From Paulinella micropora (lineage: Eukaryota; Cercozoa; Imbricatea; Euglyphida): DNA of 64,000 nucleotides. The notes beneath the pieces were generated by a model, which did not search any database, was not told the DNA's origin, and saw only the letters and a program-made list of their open reading frames with translations. The stretch spans positions 1,456,759 through 1,520,758 of the forward strand of contig BJOX01000013.1 in NCBI GenBank assembly GCA_009731375.1. The letters are read 5' to 3'. The first letter of the stretch is position 1. Each line of letters begins with the position of its first letter. The position numbers were made by a program, and so were the translations under genes. Of this stretch, positions 40,765 through 50,913 are shown one piece after another.

Positions 40765-41556
40765 NNNNNNNNNNNNNNNNNNNNNNNNNNNNNNNNNNNN
40801 NNNNNNNNNNNNNNNNNNNNNNNNNNNNNNNNNNNNNNNNNNNNNNNNNNNNNNNNNNNNNNNNNNNNNNNNNNNNNNNNNNNNNNNNNNNNNNNNNNNN
40901 NNNNNNNNNNNNNNNNNNNNNNNNNNNNNNNNNNNNNNNNNNNNNNNNNNNNNNNNNNNNNNNNNNNNNNNNNNNNNNNNNNNNNNNNNNNNNNNNNNNN
41001 NNNNNNNNNNNNNNNNNNNNNNNNNNNNNNNNNNNNNNNNNNNNNNNNNNNNNNNNNNNNNNNNNNNNNNNNNNNNNNNNNNNNNNNNNNNNNNNNNNNN
41101 NNNNNNNNNNNNNNNNNNNNNNNNNNNNNNNNNNNNNNNNNNNNNNNNNNNNNNNNNNNNNNNNNNNNNNNNNNNNNNNNNNNNNNNNNNNNNNNNNNNN
41201 NNNNNNNNNNNNNNNNNNNNNNNNNNNNNNNNNNNNNNNNNNNNNNNNNNNNNNNNNNNNNNNNNNNNNNNNNNNNNNNNNNNNNNNNNNNNNNNNNNNN
41301 NNNNNNNNNNNNNNNNNNNNNNNNNNNNNNNNNNNNNNNNNNNNNNNNNNNNNNNNNNNNNNNNNNNNNNNNNNNNNNNNNNNNNNNNNNNNNNNNNNNN
41401 NNNNNNNNNNNNNNNNNNNNNNNNNNNNNNNNNNNNNNNNNNNNNNNNNNNNNNNNNNNNNNNNNNNNNNNNNNNNNNNNNNNNNNNNNNNNNNNNNNNN
41501 NNNNNNNNNNNNNNNNNNNNNNNNNNNNNNNNNNNNNNNNNNNNNNNNNNNNNNNN
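40765..41556. other. Assembly gap (792 N)
   Basis: Unsequenced; separates two divergently oriented ORFs, so the shared upstream region is not available. Confidence 0.99.
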
Positions 41557-44063
41557 GGCCCACGCCACCGCCGGCGCCGTGCCTGGGCGACGCGCACGCG
41601 CTGCCGCAGTACGCGGAGGACGCGCTGGGAGGGGGAGAGCCGGGCTGGGCCGCGGTGTGGAGTCATGCGCTGCGGGCGAGCGCGGCGGGGGCGGCCCGCG
41701 CGCTGGTCAACTTGTGCCACCGCCGGCGCACCGCCCCTCCGTGCCTAGTGTTCGCCCTGTGGTTGGACTCGTTGGCGCTGGCGGGGCTCGGTGGCGGGCC
41801 GGAGTGGGAGCGCGCCGCGTGGTGGTGCGCCGAACAGCTAGCGCGTGAGCCGGAGCCGGGGCCCCCTGACGACGACGACGCGGGCGCGGCGGCCCCTCCC
41901 CGGTTGCTGCTGGACCGGCTGGCGCTCGTGCGCCGCGAGGCGCGCCGCTGGCCGGGCGGCGTCCCACCCTGGCTACCGCTGTGGCTGGCGTGGCAGGCCA
42001 GGCTGTACCAGGCTCGCCCCTGCCGGCCCGCGCCCGAGGAGCGCTGGGCGGCGTACCTCGGCGCGCTGCTCCAGGGCGTGGCGGGGCAGGACAGGGACCA
42101 GCTGCTCCGGGCGCAGGCCGCGGCGAACCACTTGCCCGCCGAGGAGCCCGTGCCCTACACCCTGGCCGTCCTGCGCTGGCTGCGCGGCCTGGTCGCGCCG
42201 GCCGGCGGCGTCCCCGAGCCCGCGGGCCCACCCCCGCCGCCCCCGCCCGGCGGCCCGCCGCCGCCGCCCGGCCAGCCGCCGCCCGTCCTGGGGCCGGCCT
42301 GTGCGTGGTGGGCGGACTCGGCCCGCGGGCGGGCCGGCGGCCAGGACGGCGGCGCGGGCGCTCCCTGGTGGTGGGTGCTGCCCCCGTCCCTGGGCGGGGG
42401 GCCACGCACGCCCGCCGGCCCGCCCGCGGGCGCGCCCGCGGCACCGGACGACGACTTTGGCCGCGACTTGGACTTTTTGCTCGCGGGCTGCGCCTGGTTC
42501 CGGTCGCAGGGCCGGCCGACGCGGGCCACCGCCGACGCGTGCTGGCGGCTGGCGCTGCGGGCCCTGGCCGGCGAGGACGCTCGCTACCGCTACTGGCCGG
42601 CGTCCAACTTCCGCGGGCCGGCCGAGTGGGTGGCCCCCTGGTCCGCCGCGGGCTGGCTGCGGCCGCGCGGCGCCGCGCGCCCGGCCGGCCGGCGCGCCCG
42701 CGAGGAAGAAGACGACCCAGGGGACCCAGGGGGGGGAGAACGCTGCGCCTGCCGCGAGTGCCGCGCGACGGCCTGGAACGCGTACTGCGTCGACCTGCGC
42801 GTGGCGCCCGCCCGCTTCTGGGTCCGCCTCGCCGGCGCCTACGAGTGCTGGCTGCACCGGCGCCCGGCCCCCGCCGACGACACCCGGCCCCCGGCCTGCC
42901 CCACCGGNNNNNNNNNNACCGGGCGTCCGGCCTGCTTCCGGGGAGCGGCCGAGCGCGGGCTGCTGCGCCAGTGGCTGTCCGCCGCGGACCCCGGGCCCAC
43001 CGCCTGCCTGCCGGCCGGGGGCCCCGCCCCGGGCGCGGCCTGCGCGGCGCTCGTCTGGCTGCGAGTCCTGCTGGGGGCGCACGCCGGCCGCCTGGTGCTG
43101 CACGGTGAGCGGCTGGCGCTCCGCCTGCACTGCGCCCGGCCGCAGTTCGAGGCCGCCCGGGGCCACGTGCTCGCGGCCCTGGCCGACCAGGGGCGGCCGG
43201 CCCCGCTCCCCCGGGCCAAGCGGCCGCGGCTGGAGGAGGGCGCCCCGACGGCGTGGGACCTGTTTGCTCGCGCCGAGGCCGAGGCGGTGGCCGCGGCGGA
43301 CCGGCGGGCCCGCTCGTGGGGGGAGCCCGCCGCGCGGGCCCTCGTGCAGTGGCGGTGGGCCAGGCGGCGTGAGCGGCGCGGTTGGTGGTCCGCCTGGTGG
43401 CGCGGCCTGGCGCTCGGCCGCGCCCCGGGCACCACCCTGTGCCTGCTGGACGCGCGGACGACGGGCGCGTTGTGGTGGGCGTGGCTGGCCCGGCACCACC
43501 CGTTCGTGAGCCCCAGCGGCGCCGCGTGCGGGCTGGACCTGCCACCGGCTGCCGCGCTGCCGGGCCTGCCGGTGCTGCTCGACCTCCAGACCGCCCGCGT
43601 CTGCGCCTGGGAGATCGACCTCGCCGCCCAGGCCGGGGTGCGCCGCGACGGGTACGCGCCGCCCGTCATCCTGGCCGCCCGGCACGGCGAGGCCGCCCGG
43701 CTGCTCCGCGGCGCCCGGGTGCTGGTGGTGCTCAACGCGCAGCACGCCGTGGACGGCGGCCTGCGGGCGCTGCTGCAGGAGTTCAGCTTCGCGCGCGTGC
43801 TGTGCGCCGCCCGTGCCGTGGACTGGTGCGTGCCGGCGCCGGGCTGCGTGTGGCACTACCTCCGGCGCCAGCGGGACCGCACCCCGCGCCTCGAGCCCCC
43901 GCGCGTGTGCCAGACCCGCGCGGGCCCGGCGGCGGCCGCCGTGCTGGCCGGGCTGCGCCGGGCCCAGCGCAGCCTGGCGCGCCTCCAGGGCCAGGACCTC
44001 CCCCCCGACCTCGCCCTCCTCTGCGCCATCCGGGCGCTCTGGGCCGGCCGCGGCCGGCGCTGA
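41557..44063 (+). CDS. Large Trp-rich, Met-free protein of unknown family, 5' incomplete
   Basis: The frame is open from the gap to the TGA at 44061-44063 (about 835 codons including a 10-N gap at 42908-42917, across which the frame happens to be kept). No ATG occurs in frame. The protein has about 42 Trp in the 802 residues from 41655. Segments: helical Ala/Leu/Trp-rich N-terminal part; a Pro/Gly tract at about 42220-42290; an acidic DDDFGRDLDF at about 42450; a CACREC cluster at about 42748; a basic KRPRLEE (possible NLS) at about 43220; and a C-terminal region with ARVLVVLNAQHAVDGGL. A dense minus-strand ORF overlaps but looks like a codon shadow. The last motif is only loosely reminiscent of an NTPase strand; no function is assigned. 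Confidence 0.55.
42908..42917. other. Assembly gap (10 N)
   Basis: Flanked by ACCGG on both sides, so it may be an unresolved overlap rather than missing sequence. Confidence 0.97.
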
Positions 44064-44369
44064 CGCACGGCCCCCGTGTCGGCGCGGCGCCTCGGGCCCC
44101 GCGGCCTCCGCCAGGGCTACTACGCCTTGTACCCGCCCGACTGGTGGCGCCAGGACGCGAGACCGCGGCCGCCCGCCACCCTGCCTGCCGCGCACCGGCT
44201 GGCGCTGCAATCTCCCGACTGCTGGCGGGCCTCGCGCGCGCTCACGGAGCTGGCCCACCGGCACCCACCGCCCGGCGGGCTCCTGGACGCCGAGTTTCGC
44301 TGGGTCCCGACCCCGATTATTAAATTGAACAACAACAACAACAACAACTCACACCATCTTGCATTTTAA
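44064..44369 (+). pseudogene. Same-frame continuation after a single TGA, truncated at repeat border
   Basis: After the TGA at 44061-44063 the same frame stays open with the same style (GYYALYPPDWWRQD, then CWRASRALTELAHRH; Trp-rich, no Met). At 44313 the coding-like sequence stops abruptly and the frame runs into AAC repeats as poly-Asn, ending at 44369. Either the gene was once longer and acquired a nonsense codon, or a new short ORF begins here. In both cases its 3' end is missing. Confidence 0.45.
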
Positions 44370-44410
44370 ATACTTTGTTTAAGTTTTATTATATTATTAA
44401 AAGAGGACTT
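44313..44410. repeat. AAC-repeat linker (right border of GC block)
   Basis: ATTAAATTGAACAACAAC, then CACACCATCTTGCATTTTAA and ACTTTGTTTAAGTTTTATT, closely matching the linker at about 32073-32135. Confidence 0.85.
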
Positions 44411-44412
44411 GA

Positions 44413-44459
<47 letters not shown>

Positions 44460-44589
44460 TATATACACGTCCGCCGCGAGGCCCGCCACAACGCCCACCG
44501 CGGCGCTCGCGGCGGGCGTCGCGGCGGCCTCAGGGGGTCATGAAGGAAGAACAGAAGGAGCCACGCCCTTTGCGGCGGCCTTAGCTGGC

Positions 44590-44635
<46 letters not shown>

Positions 44636-44653
44636 NNNNNNNNNNTAGCTGGC

Positions 44654-44720
<67 letters not shown>

Positions 44721-44776
44721 TAGTAGTATAGTAGAAGTAGAAGTAGAAGTAATAGTAATAGTAATAGTAATAGTAA

Positions 44777-44811
<35 letters not shown>

Positions 44812-44865
44812 ATAAGTAGTAGTAGTAAGTAGTAGTAGTAGTAGTAATAAAAGAAGAGTTGATCC

Positions 44866-44931
<66 letters not shown>

Positions 44932-44937
44932 CGCGCG

Positions 44938-44978
<41 letters not shown>

Positions 44979-45115
44979 ACACACGCACGTCCGCCGCGAG
45001 NNNNNNNNNNGCCCGCCACAACGCCCGCCGGACATCGCGGCGGGCGTCGCGGCGGCCTCAGGTGGTCGTGAAGGAAGAACAGGAGGAGCCGTGCCCTTTG
45101 CGGTGGGTTATGGCC
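44411..45115. repeat. Duplicated unit (TC)n-(AC)n-GC-rich tag, with (GTA)n between and two 10-N gaps
   Basis: GTTGATCCCTCTCTC/CTTGATCTCTCTC, AC repeats, then a ~120-bp GC-rich tag (CGTCCGCCGCGAG, then GCCCGCCACAACGCCC, then CATGAAGGAAGAACAG-like) occur at about 44408-44586 and 44859-45106. Gaps at 44636-44645 and 45001-45010 lie beside repeated sequence (TTAGCTGGCAGTAGTAG on both sides of the first), so one duplication may be an assembly artefact. Confidence 0.75.
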
Positions 45116-45464
45116 GGCTAGCGTTAGGTTCAGGGATGGTGCAGGGTGCGGTTACAATAAAACATCTAAGGTATCAAAATATTCGGCCTTGTAGTCACGC
45201 GTCACACTAAGGTCTAGCCTATTAGCAAGCAATTATGATTGAACCTGATCAACTTTTTTTAAATTGCTATCAATACATCAATTTTTTTACGCAATCTAAT
45301 AGAAGCTTGCCACTCGTAGCGGTGAGTGGGAAGACGAAGAATGAGACATTGTCTTGCAGTTTTTGGGACCGGTCCGTAATTTGTATGTTTACAAATCCGA
45401 TAGTTAAACGCATGAAGGAGTCCAGGCCGCATTTTTAAGCAAACCGTGGCACTGTTTTAATTAA
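45116..45464. other. Unique AT-rich sequence
   Basis: No gene seen. It carries one CTTGCCACTCGTAG motif at 45306-45319 related to the inverted-repeat element that follows. Confidence 0.6.
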
Positions 45465-45700
45465 AATACTTGCCACTCGTAGAGCCTGAGTGGGAAGCAG
45501 AAGAAGTAGAATGGAAGTGGCATCAAAGAGATACAAAAGCAAAGACATTGTGTGAAGCGTAAAGTTGAAAAGAAAAGAAATAAAATAAAATGAAAAAATA
45601 GAAAGAAAAAAACTTGAAAAAAAAAGAAAAATAAAAGGAAAAGCAAACTGAGAGGGAACTTGAATTATGAAAAGGCATTATTCTACGAGTGGCAAGTATT
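45465..45700. mobile_element. 236-bp element with 18-bp perfect inverted ends
   Basis: AATACTTGCCACTCGTAG at 45465-45482 is exactly complementary to 45683-45700. The interior is A-rich (AAAAGAAAAG-like) without a gene. Related half-motifs (TTGCCACT, later AGTGGGAAG) lie at about 45306, 46451, 46543 and 46875. MITE-like or a retroelement fragment. Confidence 0.5.
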
Positions 45701-45737
45701 CTCTATTAAACAGTGTTTGCGTAACAAATAATATTTA

Positions 45738-45740
45738 GTA

Positions 45741-45817
<77 letters not shown>

Positions 45818-45831
45818 TAATAATAATAATA

Positions 45832-45869
<38 letters not shown>

Positions 45870-45889
45870 TAATAATAATAATAATAATA
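45738..45889. repeat. (ATA)n array
   Basis: Trinucleotide tract serving as the (TTA)n tail of the SINE on its right. Confidence 0.95.
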
Positions 45890-46120
45890 GTGCTTCTCTG
45901 TCAATGGCTGATGCAAATCTGCACATGCGCCTCCATCGTCTCACCCGTGAGGGGAGTACGAAGAATTGACGATAGGCTCTAACGACACCCCCGCAAGGGC
46001 AGTTCCAGCACTTCCAGACGGACCGGTATGTTCAATGAAAATACTGGTGGTACCGACGGGAATCGAACTGGCGACAGGGCCCAGATGGTAGAACTTGACC
46101 ACTGGGCTATCACGGTGTCC
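45890..46120 (-). mobile_element. tRNA-derived SINE, shorter subfamily
   Basis: Same ends and tRNA-like A and B boxes as the other copies, but only one copy of the TTCAATGAAAATACTGG segment, making it about 36 bp shorter. It probably represents the unduplicated form. Confidence 0.88.
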
Positions 46121-46174
<54 letters not shown>

Positions 46175-46290
46175 GTAATGATAATAATAATAATAAGAAT
46201 AATAGTAATGATAATAATAATAATAAGAATAATAATAAGAATAATAATAATAATGATAATAATTGAATAATAGTGAATAATAATAATAAT
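46121..46290. repeat. (ATA)n with AAT/GAT variants
   Basis: Trinucleotide array flanking the SINE head. Confidence 0.95.
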
Positions 46291-46812
46291 AATGTTCTCC
46301 AGAGTCAACTTAATATTATCAATAGATATCATCTTTACTATGATGGGCAAGGTTACGGCCCACGTAGAGACCTGGCTCAGTTCTTGTTCAAGTTTTTTAC
46401 ACAAACACAGTCCGTGACTATTTTATTAATAATAAAATATTAACACGGAATTTGCCACTATTATTATAATAGTCGGAAATTAGTGGGAAACTGTTGAAAG
46501 TTTACGCAAACCGATTGTTTAATAAAGTCAGTGAACGTGACTTGCCACTACTACCGTGCATGGCTGTTCAAGTTGACTTACTTGTAACCTTCAAGTTTCA
46601 GTGTTATATCCTTGCTCAGTTCGCAGTTAGTAATCATTTTTCATCTTTCCGAGCCGGTTCTCGCTCTTTTTAGTGACCGGCTTCATTGTAAATTACTCGG
46701 CTTGCGTTCTTCCCTTCTTTTCTTTTATTACCATTTTTATTACTATTTTTTTCATATATATATATATAATACATATATACATATTATATATATATATAAT
46801 ATATATGTATAG

Positions 46813-46843
<31 letters not shown>

Positions 46844-47048
46844 TTCACCCGGCAATCAACTTTTGATGTTAGACTGCTTGCCACCAGTAGCAATAAGTGG
46901 GAAGCGTAAGAGCTAAAAGCGGGGCCCGGAAGTGGTAAAGCCTACGGTAGACTCATAGATAGAGTCGAAACGGAGGAATAAGACTTATATGGTGGTGCCA
47001 CGGTGGTGGTGGCGGTGGCAAGAACAAGCAATGCCATGCTGACGTCTG
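46291..47048. other. AT-rich sequence with (TA)n and CTTGCCAC motifs; possible 5' end of copia remnant
   Basis: (TA)n at about 46755-46842. TTGCCACT/AGTGGGAA motif pairs lie at about 46451-46485 and 46875-46903. CACGGTGGTGGTGGCGGTGG lies shortly before the gag ORF. LTR borders were not established. Confidence 0.4.
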
Positions 47049-48732
47049 ATGCTAGAGGCAGTTAGGAAGGACCTTAAAGGTGGATTTGAGGACCTCAGGA
47101 GGCATAAGTTAGAAGTACATCGTGCCAACCTACGAAGGCTGCACATGGCAGGCAAGAACGTACCAGACTATATGAGTCGGTGGGAAAAACATGCAAAGAA
47201 GAGGGCGGCAGTAACAGCAGCCAGCAGTAGCTATGCAAACGGAACCTTAAACAGTGCTTTGGGGCTGCAGGGAAGTGCAAGCAATGAAGAGGAAGCGACT
47301 GCTATGCCAGACTTGGAGGATGCAGAGGATGAGTCGGAAGACAGTCAAGCCTCCGAAGACTCTGATGCAGGGGAGGAGCAAGAAGAAAGAGAGGTAAGAG
47401 AAGAAGAGAGCTCAGGCTACAAAACGTCTACCTCCAGGAAGTATGATGAGGAAAGGAGAGGAAGACGAAGAGCCTCTCCCTCTCGATCGTCCGGTACCTC
47501 TGGCAGTGCAGACATAAGTGGCAGTGGCGAGGCAAAAGGACCAACAGCGGGACTTTCTACAGCTGCTGCGACGGAAAAGAAGTCAGGGGCCACGGTGCGC
47601 AAGAAGAAGCGTAAAGAACGACAAATTGTGGTAAGCTATGACGACAGTCTATTAGTAGCAGTGAGAGAGAAGAGGGTGGAATTGTTCACTCTAATCTATA
47701 CGCATCTCAAGGGAGAGGCAAAGAGATTGGTCACAGACCTAGTCAGAGATGGAACGCCGGAATTTGGGCAACAACCTGACGCTATGTGGAAAAGGCTTAA
47801 GGACAGGTATGGGAAAGGCAATCCCAGTGATCTGCTTGAGAAGCAGAGAAGGATGGCTCGATGGGAGTTTAACTCGTCTACGCAATATGAAGGGTAGATT
47901 GCTGAATTTGAGTCAGTGAGGGAACAGTTGGCCAAGAAGGGTCATCACCCCTCTGATTTGAGCTTCCAGCAAATTATTCGCGATGCAATAATGGGTCCGG
48001 AGATGAGGGACAAGGAGGTTCAGACCGACTGGAAGCAGTGGTTGCTGGCAGCAGATTTTGAGCAGGATAAGCAAGCATGGGATGTGCATCAATGGTGGCA
48101 AGAGCTGAAGAGAAAAGCCAAGGACATTAATCTGCAAAAGGAAAGAAAGGCTAGCAAGAATGCAGTGCCAAAGGCAAATGCTGCGAAGGTAGAAAAGAAG
48201 AGACCCTTCACTACCCCATGCCTGTAATTCCAGAAGGGAAGATGTAAAAAAGGAGGAGAGTGGAAATCATGCATCTCAACGATAAGCTGAAGGGGATTTG
48301 TTTCCTCTTCAGTAAAGAAGGGGATTGCAAGTACGGAGTAAGTGCAAGTTCTCGCATTCGGGAAAGGAGAAGAAAAGTGGAGGTGGTACGCGAGGGGATG
48401 AGGGTCAAGGCGGCGGTAAGCGCAACCAAAAGGGTAAAAAGGATAAGAGTAAGAAGGAGAAGAAGTGCTTCAACTGCAAGGGCAAGGGGCACTATGCCTC
48501 AAACTGTAAAAAGCCATGCCTCAGGTGTGAAGGTGATCATCCCTTGCCAAAGTGTACCCATGGCCCAGATGGGGGTGGAGAGCAGCCTGGAGCAAAGGCC
48601 AAGGCTGACATGGTCAAGAAGAAGTCCCCAGGGGCTGACACAAGTGAAAGCTCTGATGAAGAAGAAGATGGGAGCTCAATCGTGCCTTCAGTCTACTTCA
48701 GAGAAGGAAAGCAGCGCGGGCCTACATGGTGA
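47049..48732 (+). pseudogene. gag: Copia-type gag with CCCH and CCHC zinc motifs, broken
   Basis: The ATG at 47049 opens 282 codons with an acidic/Ser-rich insert and a helical gag-like domain, ended by an in-frame TAG at 47895-47897. The same frame continues to 48227. The frame then changes. At about 48300-48370 two frames together carry Cys-Cys and Cys-His halves with CCCH-type spacing (KEGDCKYG and SKCKFSHSG). At about 48465 a classical retroviral zinc knuckle, CFNCKGKGHYASNC, follows in ORF 48325-48732. Gag binds and packages element RNA in the cytoplasm. At least two frame changes and one stop make this copy defective. Confidence 0.75.
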
Positions 48733-49561
48733 AAGGGGGTGGTAGCAAAACTGTGTGTAGGGGTGAGGAAGTGCCCACACCTGAAAGGTGTGTGAGTAGG
48801 GCGCCTCAACCTGAAAGCAGTGAGCTAGCTAGTACCACCAGTCAACTAGAAGGAGAGTTGGGTGTTCCCGAAAGTGAGCAACTATGATAAGTTTAACAAC
48901 TTTGTCAAATTGCTCTGACTGCTTCTAGGGAGGGCGACCGGCGCATGCGACGAATGAGGAGGCGCGCGTGGCTGGCGGAGAGTCGAAGGCGATCCCAGAG
49001 GCTCTGTTCACCGCGGGCTACGACTACGTGCCGATGAGGGCGAGCGATGGTATGACTGACGGGGGCGAAGGCGATCCCAGGGTCCCTGCCGGGTCAGACT
49101 CCAAGAGAGCCTGAAGAAGAGAAGAAGGTGCCAGCTAGGAAGAGGTGGCTGGAAGGTAAAGAACCATGGGAAGATGACCAATTCTACGAATGGGACAGCG
49201 ATTCCACATACGACTCTAGTCAAGAAGATGGAGAGGAAGCTCCTGCCGTGGTAAGGCAATACAGGGACAACAGTACGCATGAGTTTCGACAATTTGGATA
49301 GGGGCGGCGGAAGTTAGTGACCTTCGGTGTGTCAACGGCTCCGGCGGAGTTCGTACCTCGTTCGTGGATGAGGGATATACCCTCAGGACCGGGGATAGTG
49401 GACCAGTATGTGGAATGGCAAATTAATTGGCTTGAGTTTAAAAGACTCAAGTACGGGCGCAACACACCTAAGGCGATGATGGTGAAGAGGGCGGAGAGTA
49501 AGAAGAACGCCGGTGAGAACAAGACAATACCATCCCGCAAGCACCAGACTCAATTTATTCA

Positions 49562-50158
49562 TTGCCCGAACCTTTGAAGTATGGTCCCGAGACCTACGAC
49601 ATACCGCCCGAACACCTGCGACATGAGGATGACGAGCCCGCGGGAGTCGTGGAAGCGCGCCTGGAGGGGAGGTGCTACGGTTCAACGTTCGGCAGAGACC
49701 GGTGCATGAGGACCAGGAAGGAGGCGGTGGAGTCGGAGTACCAACAGGTAAGGGCCGACGCCGCCGGGCTACTCATCGGGGATATGATGTTCTGCACCAA
49801 CGATCAAGACAAGAGAGAGCGCTACTACGTGGATGAGAGCAAACGGGCTAAGGCGCGCGAGTGGGCGCTGATGCCGGCGCATCGGCTGGTAGTCGAGATG
49901 GAGGAACGTGGCCTAGGACACCTGCTTGGGCGAGCCAAGCCGGACAAGATGGTGGAGCATCTAACGCGGCAGGAAGCTCAGAAGCGAGGGGTGAACTGGG
50001 ACAGATCTTTAGTGCCCATTATATTCACTATCCTGCGCGAGGAGCACACCGGGTCGCTCTACAACTGGAGCATCAACCGGGATAAGGTGAAGTGGGAAGA
50101 GCCGGGAGTGCCGAGGAACCGGAGGTGTACAGAGAACGAGTGCCTTATCGGACGGTGA
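49562..50158 (+). CDS. Retroelement ORF, gag-like or spacer (198 aa)
   Basis: Protein-like sequence (start MPEPLKYGPETYDIPPEHLR; Arg/Glu-rich helices) between the zinc-knuckle gag and the protease. A first frame from 49317 overlaps its start. No domain recognised; it may be the true capsid-like gag of the second element. Confidence 0.4.
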   Translation: MPEPLKYGPETYDIPPEHLRHEDDEPAGVVEARLEGRCYGSTFGRDRCMRTRKEAVESEYQQVRADAAGLLIGDMMFCTNDQDKRERYYVDESKRAKAREWALMPAHRLVVEMEERGLGHLLGRAKPDKMVEHLTRQEAQKRGVNWDRSLVPIIFTILREEHTGSLYNWSINRDKVKWEEPGVPRNRRCTENECLIGR

Positions 50159-50324
50159 AAGCGGCGTTAACGCAGTACCGGGCCATGAAGGACCCTGTTC
50201 ATGCCGGAAGGTACGACTCTGACTTAAAGCGAGTTGGGTTGGTGCGGGATCAAGGTCCCGTGACACCGATAGTCGCTAAAGGTATTACTAAGATGGCTCC
50301 GTCACCAGTTACGCCGAGGAAACG

Positions 50325-50858
50325 ATGCCCCTGCTAACTCCATGGCCAAAGGTGGAAGGGAAAACCACGGAGACCACAGAGGCACCGACGGAGGGCCAAG
50401 TGGAGAGCCAAGGACCTGTAACACCGGGTCCGGGGAAGGCAAAGCGGGAGATGCTGGCTACTCCTGAGGAAGTAATAGACCCATTGGTGTTTCTGGAAAA
50501 TGGAAGTACCCCGTGGCGGGAGCACATGGCGGAGCTCTATCGGAGTTTCCCAGAGGATTCTACGGAGGTGCACGAGGAGTCGGAGGACTCCAAGGAGCCA
50601 GGGAGAGGGGACGACACGGTGTCATTAGTGACACAAGTTCGGGCGGCGGCGCCTTACGACACCCCGAAGGCCCAGAAGTTTAAGACTGAGATGGAAAGGG
50701 CGCTGGCACAGATTAAGGGGCGACTGACGCCCACTAAACCAAAGCGCCAGGACTACGCGAACGATGAGGAGATGCGCACCAACGTGCTTCGGCACCTCCG
50801 GAAGCTTGCGATGGTTATGCGGAGCTCTACAACGAGGACACCCAAGCCGTGGGCATGA
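50325..50858 (+). CDS. Retroelement linker ORF (177 aa)
   Basis: Acidic and helical; contains GSTPWREHMAELYRSFPEDS. It continues in other frames at about 50820 and 50910 before the protease segment, consistent with two frameshifts in a once-continuous polyprotein. Confidence 0.4.
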   Translation: MPLLTPWPKVEGKTTETTEAPTEGQVESQGPVTPGPGKAKREMLATPEEVIDPLVFLENGSTPWREHMAELYRSFPEDSTEVHEESEDSKEPGRGDDTVSLVTQVRAAAPYDTPKAQKFKTEMERALAQIKGRLTPTKPKRQDYANDEEMRTNVLRHLRKLAMVMRSSTTRTPKPWA

Positions 50859-50913
50859 ACCAGATCGACGAGGTGCAGCAGCTAATCACCCAGGTAGCGG
50901 AGAAGCTATTATG

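Noticed and set aside
41707-44264. Long minus-strand ORFs (about 612 and 763 codons) opposite the Trp-rich ORF
   Set aside because: Very high GC removes stops from all frames; these read as Arg/Gly/Pro/Ala-rich shadow sequence, whereas the plus frame has structured composition.
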